This document shows, one piece after another, positions 14,357 through 26,716 of a stretch of 64,000 bases of DNA. How positions within the stretch are numbered: the first letter of the stretch is position 1; every line of letters starts with the position of its first letter. The DNA is from Gossypium raimondii (Eukaryota; Streptophyta; Magnoliopsida; Malvales; Malvaceae), in the NCBI RefSeq assembly GCF_025698545.1, contig NC_068567.1, positions 57,293,371 through 57,357,370 of the forward strand, given 5' to 3'. The notes beneath the pieces are model-generated. The model saw only the letters and a list, made by a program, of their open reading frames with translations, was not told where the DNA came from and made no database searches. A program made the position numbers and the translations under genes.

Positions 14357-14585
14357 CATTGGCAGAGCAAGGATTGGCAGGGTCTAGGTTGTTCTAAAAT
14401 GAAATTTTTTTTTATTTACACTCTTTTATAATTTATAAAATTTTAAATTAATAATGGTAAAATTACATTTTGTCCCTCCAAAAATGATAAAAAATTAATT
14501 TAATCCTTTAAAAATATAAAGATATAGACTATTAAAATGGTGAAATTGTATTTTTACTATCATAAAAATATACAATTTAAAAAGG
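14357..14585. mobile_element. Unclassified 229-bp insertion bounded by 15-bp repeats
   Basis: The insertion is flanked by near-identical direct repeats, TTAGTGGCCACCAAC at 14342-14356 and TTAGTGGTCACCAAC at 14586-14600 (14 of 15 bases match). Removing the insert restores a continuous flank. The interior is AT-rich with no terminal inverted repeats that I can see. A duplication of this length would suit a retroposon (SINE or LINE fragment), but no SINE promoter boxes are evident. Confidence 0.4.
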
Positions 14586-14777
14586 TTAGTGGTCACCAAC
14601 GTACACTTCATTTTTCATTGAGCTATCCTTTTTCACGTAATCCAATAGGAAGCTTGAATATTGAACAATTGAAGGCGCTTGAAAGCAACTCTGCCCACAT
14701 CACTAGGCTTCCAATGATCTATGCCTATGTACAGTTGCTAAAGAGTAAAGACCCTCAAGCTGTATCGCAACCACAAG

Positions 14778-15250
14778 TGTTGAGTATGACTCTTGTTTCA
14801 GTCAAATTTTAGAAATAATCTTTCAATTAAACTATGTTTATTTGTTTCAATCAAACTCTGATTAGTCTAAACTATTTTATTATTATTTGACCTATGAATT
14901 TAGCCTATAAATAGACTATTTTACAACCTTAGAAAATGCATCTATTAGAGATTAGAACTCATAATACATTTAGAGAATTTTGTGTTTACATTATACACTC
15001 ATTAGAGATTAGAACTCATAACACATTTAGAGAATTTTGTGTTTACGTTTTGAGTGTTCTTTGTTTTCGGGGGTTTAGTTTTATCTCCATCTTTTGTACT
15101 CTTCGTTCTTTTGCCATTATAGTAAAATTATCTTTGCCTGTGGTTTTTTATCCTTTTTGGGGGGTTTTTCCATGTTAAATTTGTGTATTCAATTTCTCAA
15201 TTTATTCTGCTATTTTTTTACTTGCTGCTTAATCGGGTCGATCCCCTACA
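14778..15250 (+). repeat. 5' LTR of copia element
   Basis: The LTR is 473 bp, from TGTTGAGTATGAC to CCCCTACA, and aligns along its whole length with the 3' LTR. It contains the core promoter CTATAAATAG at 14905-14914. A segment of about 55 bp (attagagattagaactcat ... tgtgttta) is present twice in tandem, at about 14945-14995 and 15000-15045. Confidence 0.92.
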
Positions 15251-15252
15251 AG

Positions 15253-15264
15253 TGATATCAGAGC
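15253..15264 (+). other. Primer-binding site (initiator Met tRNA type)
   Basis: TGATATCAGAGC lies two bases after the 5' LTR. It differs by one base from TGGTATCAGAGC, the usual copia site complementary to the 3' end of initiator methionine tRNA. Confidence 0.8.
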
Positions 15265-15297
15265 TAGTTCAATTTTCATAGATCAGCCCATTCAAAA

Positions 15298-16672
15298 ATG
15301 GTAGCAACAAGGTTTGAAATTGAGAAGTTCGATGGTGAGAAAAATTTCAATCTGTGGCAAGTTCAGATGATGACAATTCTAGTTCAAACTGGCTTGAAAA
15401 AGGTTGTTATCGGGAAAAAGCCTGAGAATCTAAATAAAACAGAATAGGAAGAGCTTGATGAAAAGACCTTGTCTGCAATCCAGTTGTGCCTCGCAAATAC
15501 GATATTGTAGAAAGTATTGATGGAGAAGACCTCATCCGTATTGTGGAAAAGGTTAGAAACTCTTTATGCGACTAAGTTTTTGGCTAACCGTTTAGTGTTG
15601 AAACAATGTCTATTTACGTTTCACATGAACGAAGGTGAGCTTCTTAGATATCACATTAGTCAATTCATTACTCTTTTAAATGATTTAAAGAATGTTGAGG
15701 TTCTTATTGACGATGACGATCAGACTATGCTATTATTGTGCTCTTTACCCTCTTCATACAAGTCTTTTAGGGAAACCCTAATTTATGGCAGAGACAAACT
15801 CTCGTTCGAAGATGTGAAGGGTCATTTGTTGAGTAGAGACAAACTCGAAAATGAGTTTGGTTTGGATAACAAGGCAAATAGGCAAGCTTCCGTTTTGGTA
15901 GCATCAAAGAAACGAGACAAAATGTGTCGCTATTGTAAAAAGTAAGGTCACGTCAAAGCAGATTGTTATAAAATGCGAAATAAAAGAGCTGCTGAGAGTA
16001 ACAAGGAAGATGTAGCTGGTGCTAATTTGGTTGATGAAAGCAGTAATGATTTCTTGTTAGTGTCAACGAGCGATAACTCCAAGCTCACGTCCGAGTAGAT
16101 CCTAGATTCGGGATATTCTTTCCACATGTGTCTCAATAGAGAATGGTTCTCTATATACAGTTCGGTTGGAGGTGGAGTTGTGTGCATGGGAAACGATTCA
16201 TCTAGTAAGGTAATTGGTATTGGTACTGTTAAAATTAGGATACACGATGGGACGATTAGGACACTCTCAGATGTCAGGTATGTACCTGATTTATGAAAAA
16301 ATCTTATCTCCTTGAGTGTTTTAGATTTGAAAGGATGCAGAATCAACATCGAGTCGAGCGACATTAAAGTATCTCGTAGAGCTCTCATTTTGTTAAAAGG
16401 TAAAAGAACCGACAGCCTTTATATTTTGGAAGGTTCTACAGTGACCAGTGAAATTGAACATCCCTCGTCAGTTACGGAGTCGAAGTCAACTCGTTTGGAG
16501 CGGAGACAACTTGGTCATAGGAGGGAAAAAGGTATGACCGTTTCGTTGAAGAGAGGTTCTTTTTTGGATGCATGTTTTGAAAGGTTAGGGCACTGTGTTC
16601 GTGAAAATCAAACTCGAGTTAGTTTTAATTTGGCAGTGTACAAGTCGAAGGCTAGAAGTCTTCCAGTTTTTT
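15298..16672 (+). pseudogene. copia gag and partial pol, decayed
   Basis: This starts at the ATG after the primer-binding site with a Tnt1-like gag beginning (FEIEKFDGEKNFNLWQVQM). The long gag part at 15517-15945 has the features of UBN2-type gag. It ends in a zinc knuckle of CX2CX4HX4C form, but a stop codon falls inside the knuckle at about 15943. The protease-like part follows (ILDSG, about 16100), then the region leading to integrase. Stops occur near 15447, 15510, 15943, 16098 and 16294. The protein runs into unrelated sequence before the 3' LTR, so most of pol has been deleted. Confidence 0.85.
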
Positions 16673-16774
16673 AGCACATATTCGACTCAATTAATTTCCT
16701 GCATAGTTCAAGATAGGCCCGTGGCGGGCTTTGGCAAAGGTGGCATTGTAACAATATGAGTCAATGTGGAGATT

Positions 16775-17252
16775 TGTTGAGTATGACTCCTATTTAGTCA
16801 AATTTGAGAAATAATCTTTCAATTAAACTCTTTTTATTTGTTTCAATCAAACTCTGATTAGTCTAGATTATTTTATTATTTGACCTATGAATTTAGCCTA
16901 TAAATAGACTTTTTTACAATATTAGAAAATACACCCATTAGAGATTAGAACTCATAACACATTTAGAGAATATTTTGTTTACGTTATACACCCATTAGAG
17001 ATTAGAACTCATAACACATTTAGAGAATTTTGTGTTTACATTTTGAGAGTTCTTTGTTTTCGGGTTTTCAAGGTTTAGTTTTATCTCCATCTTTTGTACT
17101 CTTCGTTCTTTTACCATTATAGTAAAATTATCTTTGCCCGTGATTTTTTATCCTCTTTGGAGGGGTTTTTCCACGTTAAATTTTTGTATTCAATTTCTTA
17201 ATTTATTTTGCTATTTTTTTTACTTGTTGCTTAATCGGGTCGATCCCCAACA
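16775..17252 (+). repeat. 3' LTR of copia element
   Basis: The LTR is 478 bp, from TGTTGAGTATGAC to CCCCAACA, preceded by the purine tract GTGGAGATT (16766-16774). It contains the same internal tandem duplication as the 5' LTR, so the duplication predates this insertion. Confidence 0.92.
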
Positions 17253-17439
17253 ACAAGTATACAATAAAATGCCCTCGAATAATTCAACTCAGACAAAGAG
17301 GCTTAATAGTCCAAAACCCAAAATTTTGCGTATCTTTTAGTTCACTAATCTATTAATTTGGTCACTTTGAATATTCAAATAATTGGTACATTTGATTATC
17401 ATATGACCTCAAGGCAGACCAAAAAGAAGAAAAATATAT

Positions 17440-18393
17440 TGTAACATCTCGGTACCTGATCCGGTCGTCGGGTTTGAGTAACAAAGTGTCATTCATTGTC
17501 CGAGCAACTACCATCGAAAACACTATAATTAAAACCATTTAAACACTCAAACAATTCATAATACAATCATTATACATTAAACACTCAAACCTATACAATC
17601 ATTATACATTAAACATTATAATTAAAATCATTTAAACACTCAAACTTTTTGATACTTAATCAAGCCTAAGAAAACTCAATTACTAATCTAAACATGAAAT
17701 AAGACCAATTTGTAAAAATTTTCAAAGTTTCAGAGCAGGTATCGATACCCTTGTACATATACCATTTCTAGTTTCGAAGTTCAGAAAAATTAACTTAAAT
17801 CAGAAGGTATTGATATTAAGTTTAAAGTACTGATACTTACCTTTAAGTACTGATACTGATACCTTGGTATCGATACCATTTTAAGGATTGATGTTTGCCA
17901 AAAATTGACAAAAACCAATCGCATCAATACCCTTGTAAAGTATCGATACTCTAATACAAAGTATCGATACTTTGATTTGGTATTGATATCATTTTGAGAT
18001 TATGTTTCTTGAATAATTGCTTTAAAAATAATAAATATGGATACCTTTACCAGGGTATCGGTACCTCAGTGCCAAAATTGTAAAAATCTTTCATTTTGGT
18101 ACCCATTTCCTGTTCAAACCAAAACCTATGCAAATTGGTACCTAAATGCACACTTAAAACCTGCACAAACCAATTCAAAATGTATCTCACAATCAGTCCA
18201 ACTATTTCTCAATCAACCAAAACATTTATTCATCAAATAAACACCTAATCACACCATTTTTAACTGGTAAAAATTCTCTAACCATTCACATATATACAAG
18301 CATTCGATTCTATTATTTTAAACATAGTAACTCATTCATCCAAGCATTTCAGCATAGCCAATGCATATTTATATCAACAAGGCACTAAATTAT
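17440..18393 (-). repeat. LTR-like fragment with GGTATCGATACC palindromes
   Basis: It starts TGTAACATCTCGGTACC, the gypsy-LTR type of boundary in minus orientation. The stretch at about 17740-18065 holds many imperfect copies of GTATCGATAC, several of them fully palindromic (for example 17866-17877 and 17958-17968). No coding sequence was recognised. Its right end is not clear and it meets another LTR-like start at 18394. Confidence 0.45.
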
Positions 18394-19622
18394 TGTCACA
18401 CCCTCATTTGGTGAGCTAATTGTGTTTAGGAGACTATGATAGCAAATACTGCCTAAGTCGCGAGATATAGACAGGTTAGGGTTGGTAATTTTGTGGCGAA
18501 ATACTTCGTTGAACTTCACTGATACTGCGGAGTTCCACTACGCGGAGTAGTGAGTTTTTTTTGTTGTGGCGAGAACCTTATTAGATAGACTTTCCTTCTA
18601 ATAAATCTGTCACCTATGTTTTTTTGTCGCTACTGATGTAAGTATAGTAGTTTAGTGGGACATGTTTTAGTCATCTAACATCCTAGTGAGGTAATGTATC
18701 AGTAAATAGGACACTTAGAGAGTCTCGTAGGATGTGATTAATTACTGGAAGGGTGTGAATATGATTTCTGCTTTGATTTAATCCTGAGTGGGATTTAGAT
18801 GTGAGTTATCTATAAATAGGAAAGCTTGGTAGTGGAGAGAAGACTTTTGTTTCATCTTCTCTATTAGTATTTGTTATAATTGAAGAAAACTAGAAGAGCT
18901 TTTCATCGTTAACAAAGGTGTTGTCTGTTAAGCTTAAAAGGGATTCTGTTTTAAGGCTTCTACTGGTAAACTCTTAAACCTTTCTTTAAGCTTTACCAAA
19001 TAGAAAAAAGCTGTTGTAAGAGGGTTCAATAGAATTTTTATTTAGATACTGGATAGGAAGAAAACTTCTATCTAGAAACTATTTTCATGTCTACAGTTTC
19101 ATGTTTTATAAAGTTTTGGTTGTTTTGGATGTTTGAAGAAGTAGTTTTATTGTTTTAGCCAAAGAAACATGAGAAGGTCCCAATGCCAAAGGGAAGGAAC
19201 CCATAGAGTAGATAGAGCTCTGAGTAAAAAAAATTAGTAAGTTTCTTCGTAATTTGAGTCTAATATTTGCGATATTTTGCTTAACCTTTGTCACTGTACA
19301 ACCAGGTATGTGGCTTTTTCCTTTGGTTCTGATGCTCGTATCTAAGGAAATGTGTTTAAGGAGTCAGTGCATGCAAGGGTATAAACGGTTAAACAAATCC
19401 AGAAATTTAATATAGACATGATATAAATACTCATTCCTTGGTGCACAAGCTCTGTATCTAGACTGGTGTAAGGAGGTAACTAAGTGATGTTACGTATGAT
19501 GATGTAAAGAAAACACGAGATAATATGTTTTTCCTATGATATGGCACTCTGGTACAAACTGTGACTGGTGAAAACTCAGCCTTGCAAGGGAACAAGTGAG
19601 TGTTTGAAACAATGAAGAATGA
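18394..19622 (+). repeat. LTR-like sequence with a TATA box
   Basis: It starts TGTCACACCCTCATTTGG and has a good core promoter CTATAAATAGG at about 18810-18820, followed by a transcribed-leader-like stretch rich in CTTCTCT and GAAGA. This order fits a retrotransposon LTR in plus orientation. No right terminus or coding region was found, as the next LTR-like start (19623) cuts in. Confidence 0.4.
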
Positions 19623-22336
19623 TGTAACACCCCTTACCTAGTCTGGTCGTCGAACTCGAGCTACAAAATGTTATATAATCACCAAAATGGATCACATTCA
19701 ATTTAGGCTAAAAAATCTAATTAAACAATAAAATATTTCATAGACCATGCAAAATATGATTTACAGACTCAACTGAGTCTCAAACGAGTTTACGAAAGCT
19801 CTTAAGTCGATCCGAGAACAAATAAGAATCAAATTGGAATTTTTTCAAAAAGAAAGAAAATTTTACAAATAGGGGTCACTGGATTTTATGCTTATTTTGT
19901 GCTATTTTGATACCCAAATTGGCCAAGGGTGCCATTTGGAACTGAATGAGTGATTGAGTGTTGTAGGAGCATGTTGGTGGCCCAAAATTGAGTGGAAACC
20001 ATGCCACAAGAAGAAGTATTGTGACATCAGAGCTTGGGTATTGCAACACCTCAACCAAACCTGAAATAAAGAATAAAACGAGCCATCGATAATGGTATCG
20101 CGATACCCAAGGTTGGGTATCGCAATATCCTATCTTGGATATTACGATACCCTTGTCATATGGGGAAAAATAACATTAGGGGTAGACTTTGTCCACCCGA
20201 ATCACCAATCAAAGAAGACCCGTTTAAAGGTATGTTGGGCAACAAAAAGATGGTCAAAATAGTTGCTTAAAGAGCCAAAAAGTTTGCTAAAGAATGAGAG
20301 GTTGTAGTTTAGGTTAGAAAGCTCCTTAGTTTTAGGGTTTCTTTCATTTTTTTTAGTTTAGGTTTAGGGTAGTTTTCTTCATACAATGTAGTTAGTTAAT
20401 TTAGTTTCTACTGTAGCTAAATGTTGTTTACATTTAAATATTCAAACTTCACATTGTATTTTCATCTCTCATTGCAAGCTTTTAATATAGTTTAGTTTTA
20501 CTTTCAACCTCTTAGATAAGAATTCGTTCTTTAGTGTTCTTTTACATCTCCATTGTTGCCATTTTTTTTCTTCAAGCTTTTCCTGTAAAGCTTGGAGCTT
20601 TTCTTATTTTTCATTGTGTTTACCATTGATGTTTATTTTGCTTGATTGTTTGTTGCTTGTTTGCTTAAGTAGGAATATGGGTAATTAGATTTAAAGTGTT
20701 TGGTTGATGAAAATGTTGTCTAGTTAATTTTTGGTATAAGGATTAAATCACAAAATTTAGACTAAATCGAATAAACTTTAAAACTTAGGATTAACACCCC
20801 GAAGGGAAAATCAAGATAAGTGAGACCAAGAGGAGATCTTATTGGACATCAATTCGTTAGTCCTAGGTTAGTCGGGGGAGGTCAAGAGATAAAACGGACT
20901 AATTCGTCATGAGACCGAGAGGTAAAATGGAGCCAAATTAAGAGTGTAAGTGATTTAGATCCCTAATCCAAAAATTAATGAGCAACATGGAAATCAACCA
21001 ATTGATGTTCGTTTTTAATTTGTTAATTTAGCTTAATTTTATCTATTTTACAATTTAGTCCTCCTTAGTGTTAGATAGTTAATTAGTTTAATTAAATCCA
21101 AATTATGATTTTCCGTACTATAAGAATTAGTGAGTAGCTAGATAGACTCCTTTCTTGCATGCATTTTTTTATAGAAATTGCTAAATCGTTGACTCCTTTG
21201 GGTTTGATCCTTAGAATACTCCAGTGTTCTATTGTAGCACTACAAATATTACAACTGACCTATCACACTTGGAGTAAGCCACAATATTTATTTTAGTTCC
21301 CAGTGTTGATTTCCTCCCGCCGTTCATAAGGGCACTGAGAGAGGGCAGTCACTAGGAAGGCCAATGTGGTCATTTTGCATTGTATTTTATTATCTTATTT
21401 AAATGTAGCAATGTGGTCTTTTCACATTGGCTCATGATGTTGCCTTAAAAACTTTGTATAAAGTTTTTTTTAATATTTAGAAGAAAGGAGATCATCTTCG
21501 ATAAGAATAAATTTTTTTAGTTCGTTTTCATAGTTCTTAGGAAAGATTATTCAACTTTAGATTCACTTATGGATTTTAGTAACTCGATTTAGATTTATTT
21601 AATATTAAGTTAACTTATTTTTATTTATTTCTCTTTCATTATGCATTATTTTCATATCTTTTACGTTACTCGCAAATCTACAATGTGCTAAATTGTTTAC
21701 GTGGTTGGAATATTGGTAAGTTAATGACTTATTGATCAAAATTGGATTAAGCACTTTTCACCAAAAAATGGATTAAGCACCAATTTAGAAAAGATGTCGG
21801 CAATTTAATTTTCTTGATTTGTACTCATATATTTAATTCTAAGTGACAAAATTTCTAAGGGAAAGTGAGTTGAGATCCAGCTATCCATTTTACACTAACG
21901 ATCTAATGGAGAGGTTACCTAAGATTGATTCTATGTAAAAACCTCTAGTTGAAGACCTCAATAGCCAAGGGCAAATCTGGTTACTGTAGTTTTAACTTGG
22001 AGATATTGAGGAAAGTGCAGTTGTGACACTTGTGCTTATGATCATATCTTTCGAGATTGGTTCTAGGGAAAACGATCAATTGAGTACTACATTGCACTTC
22101 ATATGAGGTTAAGTAAGCTGTAGTATACCACTATGAGGTGTTGTTGAAGGAGTGCCAGAGACAATTATGCTTTTTAAGCACTTGACTTAAATTTAGAGAT
22201 TCATCCGTATAATTGATTCTACATTCAAGTTAATTCAACATAAATTATTAATTTACATTAACTGAAAGTGAGACTTAATGAGTCTATATCAACAAACAAT
22301 CAATATAGACATTTCCTTCTTATGTCTTTAAGGATG
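19623..22336 (-). repeat. Gypsy-like relic, non-coding
   Basis: It starts TGTAACACCCCTTACC in minus orientation. GGTATCGCGATACC-type motifs lie at about 20090-20150. The following DNA to about 21300 (including the 'gggtttgatccttagaatactcc' stretch near 21200) resembles the untranslated leader of plant Tat/Athila-type gypsy elements, although that would be in plus orientation, so this may be two relics. No protein domain is recognisable. Confidence 0.35.
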
Positions 22337-22340
22337 TGTT

Positions 22341-22570
22341 TGTTAGATATTTCATTTAATAACGTGGCTTTTAAAATTTACTTATTGTTTTTTTAGTTAT
22401 GATTTTCCTAGTCTTTAGGTAGTGGTTTAAGTTGTCAATAAACTAGGACGTTGTTTTTAGTGGTGTTAATCACGTCCCTTTTATTTAGTTTTTATGTATT
22501 TGTAATTGCCTATATAAGGCATTGCTTTGCTGCAATAAAGAATGAAGTTTCTAGCTCGTTAATTCTATCA
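22341..22570 (+). repeat. 5' LTR of copia element
   Basis: The LTR runs from TGTTAGATATTTC to TTCTATCA. It holds the core promoter CCTATATAAGG at 22509-22519. Confidence 0.92.
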
Positions 22571-22571
22571 G

Positions 22572-22584
22572 TGGTATAAGAGCC
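22572..22584 (+). other. Primer-binding site, mutated
   Basis: TGGTATAAGAGCC lies just after the 5' LTR. It is the initiator Met tRNA site TGGTATCAGAGCC with one base changed. Confidence 0.8.
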
Positions 22585-22650
22585 AAGTTATTTTTGAGTA
22601 AAACACGTGAGGGAGAGTAAGAGTTTGTAGCAGCAATAGAAGCCAACACA

Positions 22651-23395
22651 TGGCTACAGATAACTTGTGCAGCCGACAATTCCACAGTTCGATGGTCACT
22701 ATGATCATTGGAGCATGCTGATGGAAAATTTTCTAAGATCAAAAGAGTATTGGCAGGTTGTTGATAGCGGGATTATCGAACCTGCAACGAGAACTTCTTT
22801 AACAGATGCGGAAAGAATAGAGCTGAATGCATTAAAGTTGAGCGATTTGAAGGAAAAAAATTATTTATTCCAAGCTATTGATCGCTCACTCTTGGAAACA
22901 ATCCTTCAAAAGGACACCTCAAAGAAAATTTGGGACTCTATGAAGAAGTATCAAGGAAATACGAAGGCGAAGCGAGCACAACTTCAAGCTTTCCGTGGTG
23001 AATTCGAGACTTTACGCATGAAGTCTGGTGAGACATTTTTAGATTACTTCTCAAGAACGATGGCGATCACAAACAAGATGCGGATTCATGGGGACAAGCT
23101 TGAGGACGTTACAATTGTCGAGAAGATTCTTCGATCCATGTTACCGAAATTCAATTTTATTATTTGCTCCATTGAAGAATCGAAGGATCTTGATACTCTC
23201 TCCATTGATGAGTTATAGAATTCTTTAGTGGTTCATGAGCAAAAATTGATACAGCAAGACAACAAGGAGCAGGCTTTAAAAGCAACTTCCAACACGCAAA
23301 AACTTCGAGTTGACAAAGGCAAGTGGAAGGGTAAAAATTTCAATAAAAAGTCGATGATGGAAACCCGAGGATAAATAATCATCGAGGTTATCGGT
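22651..23395 (+). pseudogene. copia gag, decayed
   Basis: The natural start is probably the ATG at 22651, followed after a few codons by a one-base frameshift into the long open stretch from 22667. That stretch opens with IPQFDGHYDHWSMLMENFL, a typical UBN2/DUF4219-type gag start. A stop codon at 23217-23219 interrupts the frame, which then continues to about 23370. The zinc knuckle follows in the next feature. Confidence 0.85.
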
Positions 23396-23439
23396 CAAAT
23401 GATAGAAAACCAAAGTCAGCAGACAGAGACAAGACAAAT

Positions 23440-26400
23440 GTGGAATGTTTTCGATGTCACAGGTATGGGTATTACCGTTCTGAATGTAACACGAATTTAA
23501 ATAAAATGCGTGAAGAAAAGTCTAATTTTGTAGAAACAATTGAACAGGAGGAGGAGATATATTTGTTAATGGTTTGTCATGAGAAAGAAGAAACCAACAA
23601 AGATTTGTGGTATTTAGACACTAGTTGCAGCAATCATATGAGCGGAGACAAGTCAGCCTTCTCTACTCTTGATGAATCCTATCGTGATACGGTGAAATTT
23701 GGTGATTGCTCTAAGGTCTTAGTTATAGGAAAGGGGCATGTCGTTATTCAAGCTAAAGGGAATTCTACTTAAACAATTTACGATGTCCTGTTTGTTCCAG
23801 ATTTAAGAACCAATTTGCTGAGCATTGGCCAATTGCAAGAGAAGGGTTATGAAGTTCTCATTAAAAATTGAGAATGCAAAATTCAAGACGACAAAGTTGG
23901 CTTGATTGCTAGAGTCAATATGAAAAAGAATAGAATGTTTCCCTTGTATCTCCAAAAGGTTAGTCGTTGTTGTTTTACTGCAAAATTGACTAATCCAGCT
24001 TGGTTGTGGCATTACCGGTATGGACATCTGAATTTAGGAGGGCTAAAAACTTTGCAACAAAAGAAGATGGTGGATGGTCTTCCTAAATTTGATCCTCTAG
24101 CTGAGATTTGTGAAGATTATATTGTTGGAAAACAAGCACATGATAGCTTTCCCACAGGAAAATCTTGAAAAGGCAAACGACGATTGGAGTTGGTCCATTC
24201 CGATCTATGTGGTCCCATCAATCCGAAATCCAATGGAGGTAAACGTTATTTTATAACATTTATTGATGATTTTAGTCAGAAAACATTGGTTTACTTCTTG
24301 CAAGAAAAATCAGAAGCTTTTGCAGCCTTCAAAAGTTTCAAGGCCCTTGTTGAAAATAATGCTCAAAGCTTGATAAAAATTCTTCATAGCGACCGGGGAG
24401 GCGAGTACAATTCACGAGAATTTATAAATTTTTGTGAACTATAATTGATCAAAAAGAACTCACGGCAGCCTACTCTCATCAGCAAAATGGTGTAAGCAAA
24501 AGGAAAAATCGTACCATTTTGAATATGGTGCGAAGTATTTTACGAAGGAGCAATATTCCAAAGGAGTTCTGGCCTGAAGCGGTACAATGGAGCATTCATG
24601 TTTTGAATAGAAGTCTAACATTTGTTGTTTAAAACATGACACTAGAGGAGGCTTGGAGCCGACATCAACCAAATGTTGATCATTTAAGAATTTTTGGTTG
24701 CATCTGTTATGCTCATATTTCAGATCAGAAAAAAACAAAACTAGAAGACAAAGCTGAAACATGTGTCTTTCTTGGTGTTAGTGAACAATCGAAGGCCTAC
24801 AAGCTTTATAATCCTAACACAAAGAAAGTTATTATCAGCCGTGACGTGGTGTTCGATGAAGAGAAATTCTGGCCATGGGGAGAGAATTCGGTTGAAACAA
24901 TCTTTACAGACTTTGACAAGGAGGATGATTCCCATCTTGAAGCTACCATTGAAAGCTACCCAAATAGTCCACAAGCTATACATTCAGATCAGCAAATTGT
25001 TGATGAAAATTCAGATCAGCAATTGGTTGGTGAACATCTATCTCAGCGAAGCAAAAGGAGACCAACATGGATGGATGACTATGAAGTAACAGGGATTAAT
25101 CAATCTGAAGATCCTTTAACTCACTTTGCCTTGTTTTCAGATTGTGATCCCATCTCATTCCAAGAAGCTGTGAAGGAGTCACAGTGGCGGAAAGCTATGG
25201 ATGATGAAATCGTTGCCATTGAACGCAATAATACTTGGGAGCTGGTAGACTTACCAAGTGGTCAGCAGACAATTAGGGTCAAATGGATCTACAAGACAAA
25301 ATTGAAAGAAAATGGAGAAATTGACAAATATAAGGCACGTTTAATGGCTAAAGGATACAAGCAAAAGTATGGAGCGGACTACAAAAAAATCTTTGCTCCA
25401 GTAGTTAGACTTGATACAGTCAGATTAGTGGTGGCTTTAGTGACACAAAGTTCTTGGCCAATTTTTTAGATGGATGTAAAATCAGCTTTCTTGCATGAAG
25501 ATTTGAAAGAACAGGTATTCATCGATCAAGCTCTCGGCTATGTGAAACATGAATGTGAACATCAAGTGTACAAATTGAAAAATGCTTTATACGGGCTGAA
25601 ACAAGCACCAAGAGCTTGGTACAGTCGTATAGATGCTTATTTCAGAAAGGCTAGTTTTAAGAAATGACCCCATGAGCATACTCTTTATGTAAAAGCTGAA
25701 GGTAGAAAGATTATCATTGTATGTCTGTACGTCGATGATTTAATCTTTACTGGAAATCATGAAGGGTTACTTTTTAAATTTAAGGAGTCCATGATAAAGG
25801 AATTTGACATGTCTGATCTTGGTTTAATGCATTATTTTCTGGGCATAGAAGTTAAACAAGTGCTGTAGGGACTTTTATTTCTCAAAAGAAATATGCCCAA
25901 GAGATTTTAGACAGATTTGGGATGAAGAATTGCAACGCTTCCAACACTCCTTCAGAGGTGGGAATGAAACTTGAGAAAGATCCGGGAGGAAAGAAGATTG
26001 ATGGCACTTATTACAAACAAATTGTGGGGAGCTTGATGTACCTAACAGCCACTAGGGTAGATATTATATACGTCGTCAGCCTTATAAGTAGATACATGGA
26101 GCAACAGATAGAAGTGCATTTGTTGGCTGCCAAAAGAATTCTCAGATACTTGCAAGGCACCATTGATTTTGGCATTCTTTACAAGCAAGGAGAGCAAAAA
26201 AAATTGGTTGGTTTTTCAGACAGCTGTTTTGCAGGTGATCTAGACGATAGGAAAAATATAACTAGTTTTGTGTTCTTATTGGGTTCTGGAGCTATTTCGT
26301 GGTCATCTAAAAAGCAGCAGCTTGTCACTCTCTCAACTACAGAAGCTGAGTTTGTAGCAGCAACCTCTTGTGCTTGCCAAGCAATTTGGTTGAGAAACAT

Positions 26401-26680
26401 TCTTGGTGAGCTTCATTCTCCACAAACATGTCCCACTCCTCTCTATTGTGACAACAACTTAGCTATCAAGCTCTCAAAGAATCCTGTTTTACATGGGAGT
26501 AAACACATTGATGTCAAGTTTCACTTCTTAAGAGATCTCACAAAGGAAGAAGTTATGGATGTCATTTACTGCAAGAGTGAAGATCAAGTTGCTGATATCT
26601 TCACCAAGTCCATCAAAGTTGCAGCATTCACAAAGCTTAGAAGTGCCCTTGGCGTTTGCACTTTGGAAAACATAGTTTGA
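23440..26680 (+). pseudogene. copia pol polyprotein, decayed
   Basis: The domains in order are as follows. The zinc knuckle CFRCHRYGYYRSEC has Tyr in place of the metal-binding His. The protease motif is WYLDTSCSNHM. The integrase zinc region has GHLNLGGL and CEDY, where Cys is expected for Tyr. The integrase core has HSDLCGP, FIDDFS and HSDRGGEYNS (24193-24410). Reverse transcriptase has KARLMAKGY, a stop at about 25468, [14 protein letters not shown] and the intact YVDD site at about 25729. RNase H has FSDSCFAGD, STTEAEF and YCDNN (26210-26460). Stops near 23770, 23869, 24166, 24442, 24631, 25468, 25665 and 25866 break the polyprotein. Confidence 0.9.
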
Positions 26681-26716
26681 TTAAACTAAAATTAGTGTTT
26701 TCAGTTTAAGGGAGGG

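Larger units (their letters stand above)
14778..17252 (+). mobile_element. Ty1/copia retrotransposon, internally deleted
   Basis: The whole element is bounded by two similar LTRs and flanked by the exact 5-bp target duplication ACAAG (14773-14777 and 17253-17257). Between the LTRs only about 1.5 kb remains: a primer-binding site, gag, and the start of pol up to the protease region. Integrase core, reverse transcriptase and RNase H are absent. The coding part has several in-frame stop codons. It could move only with proteins supplied by another element and is probably dead. Confidence 0.92.
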
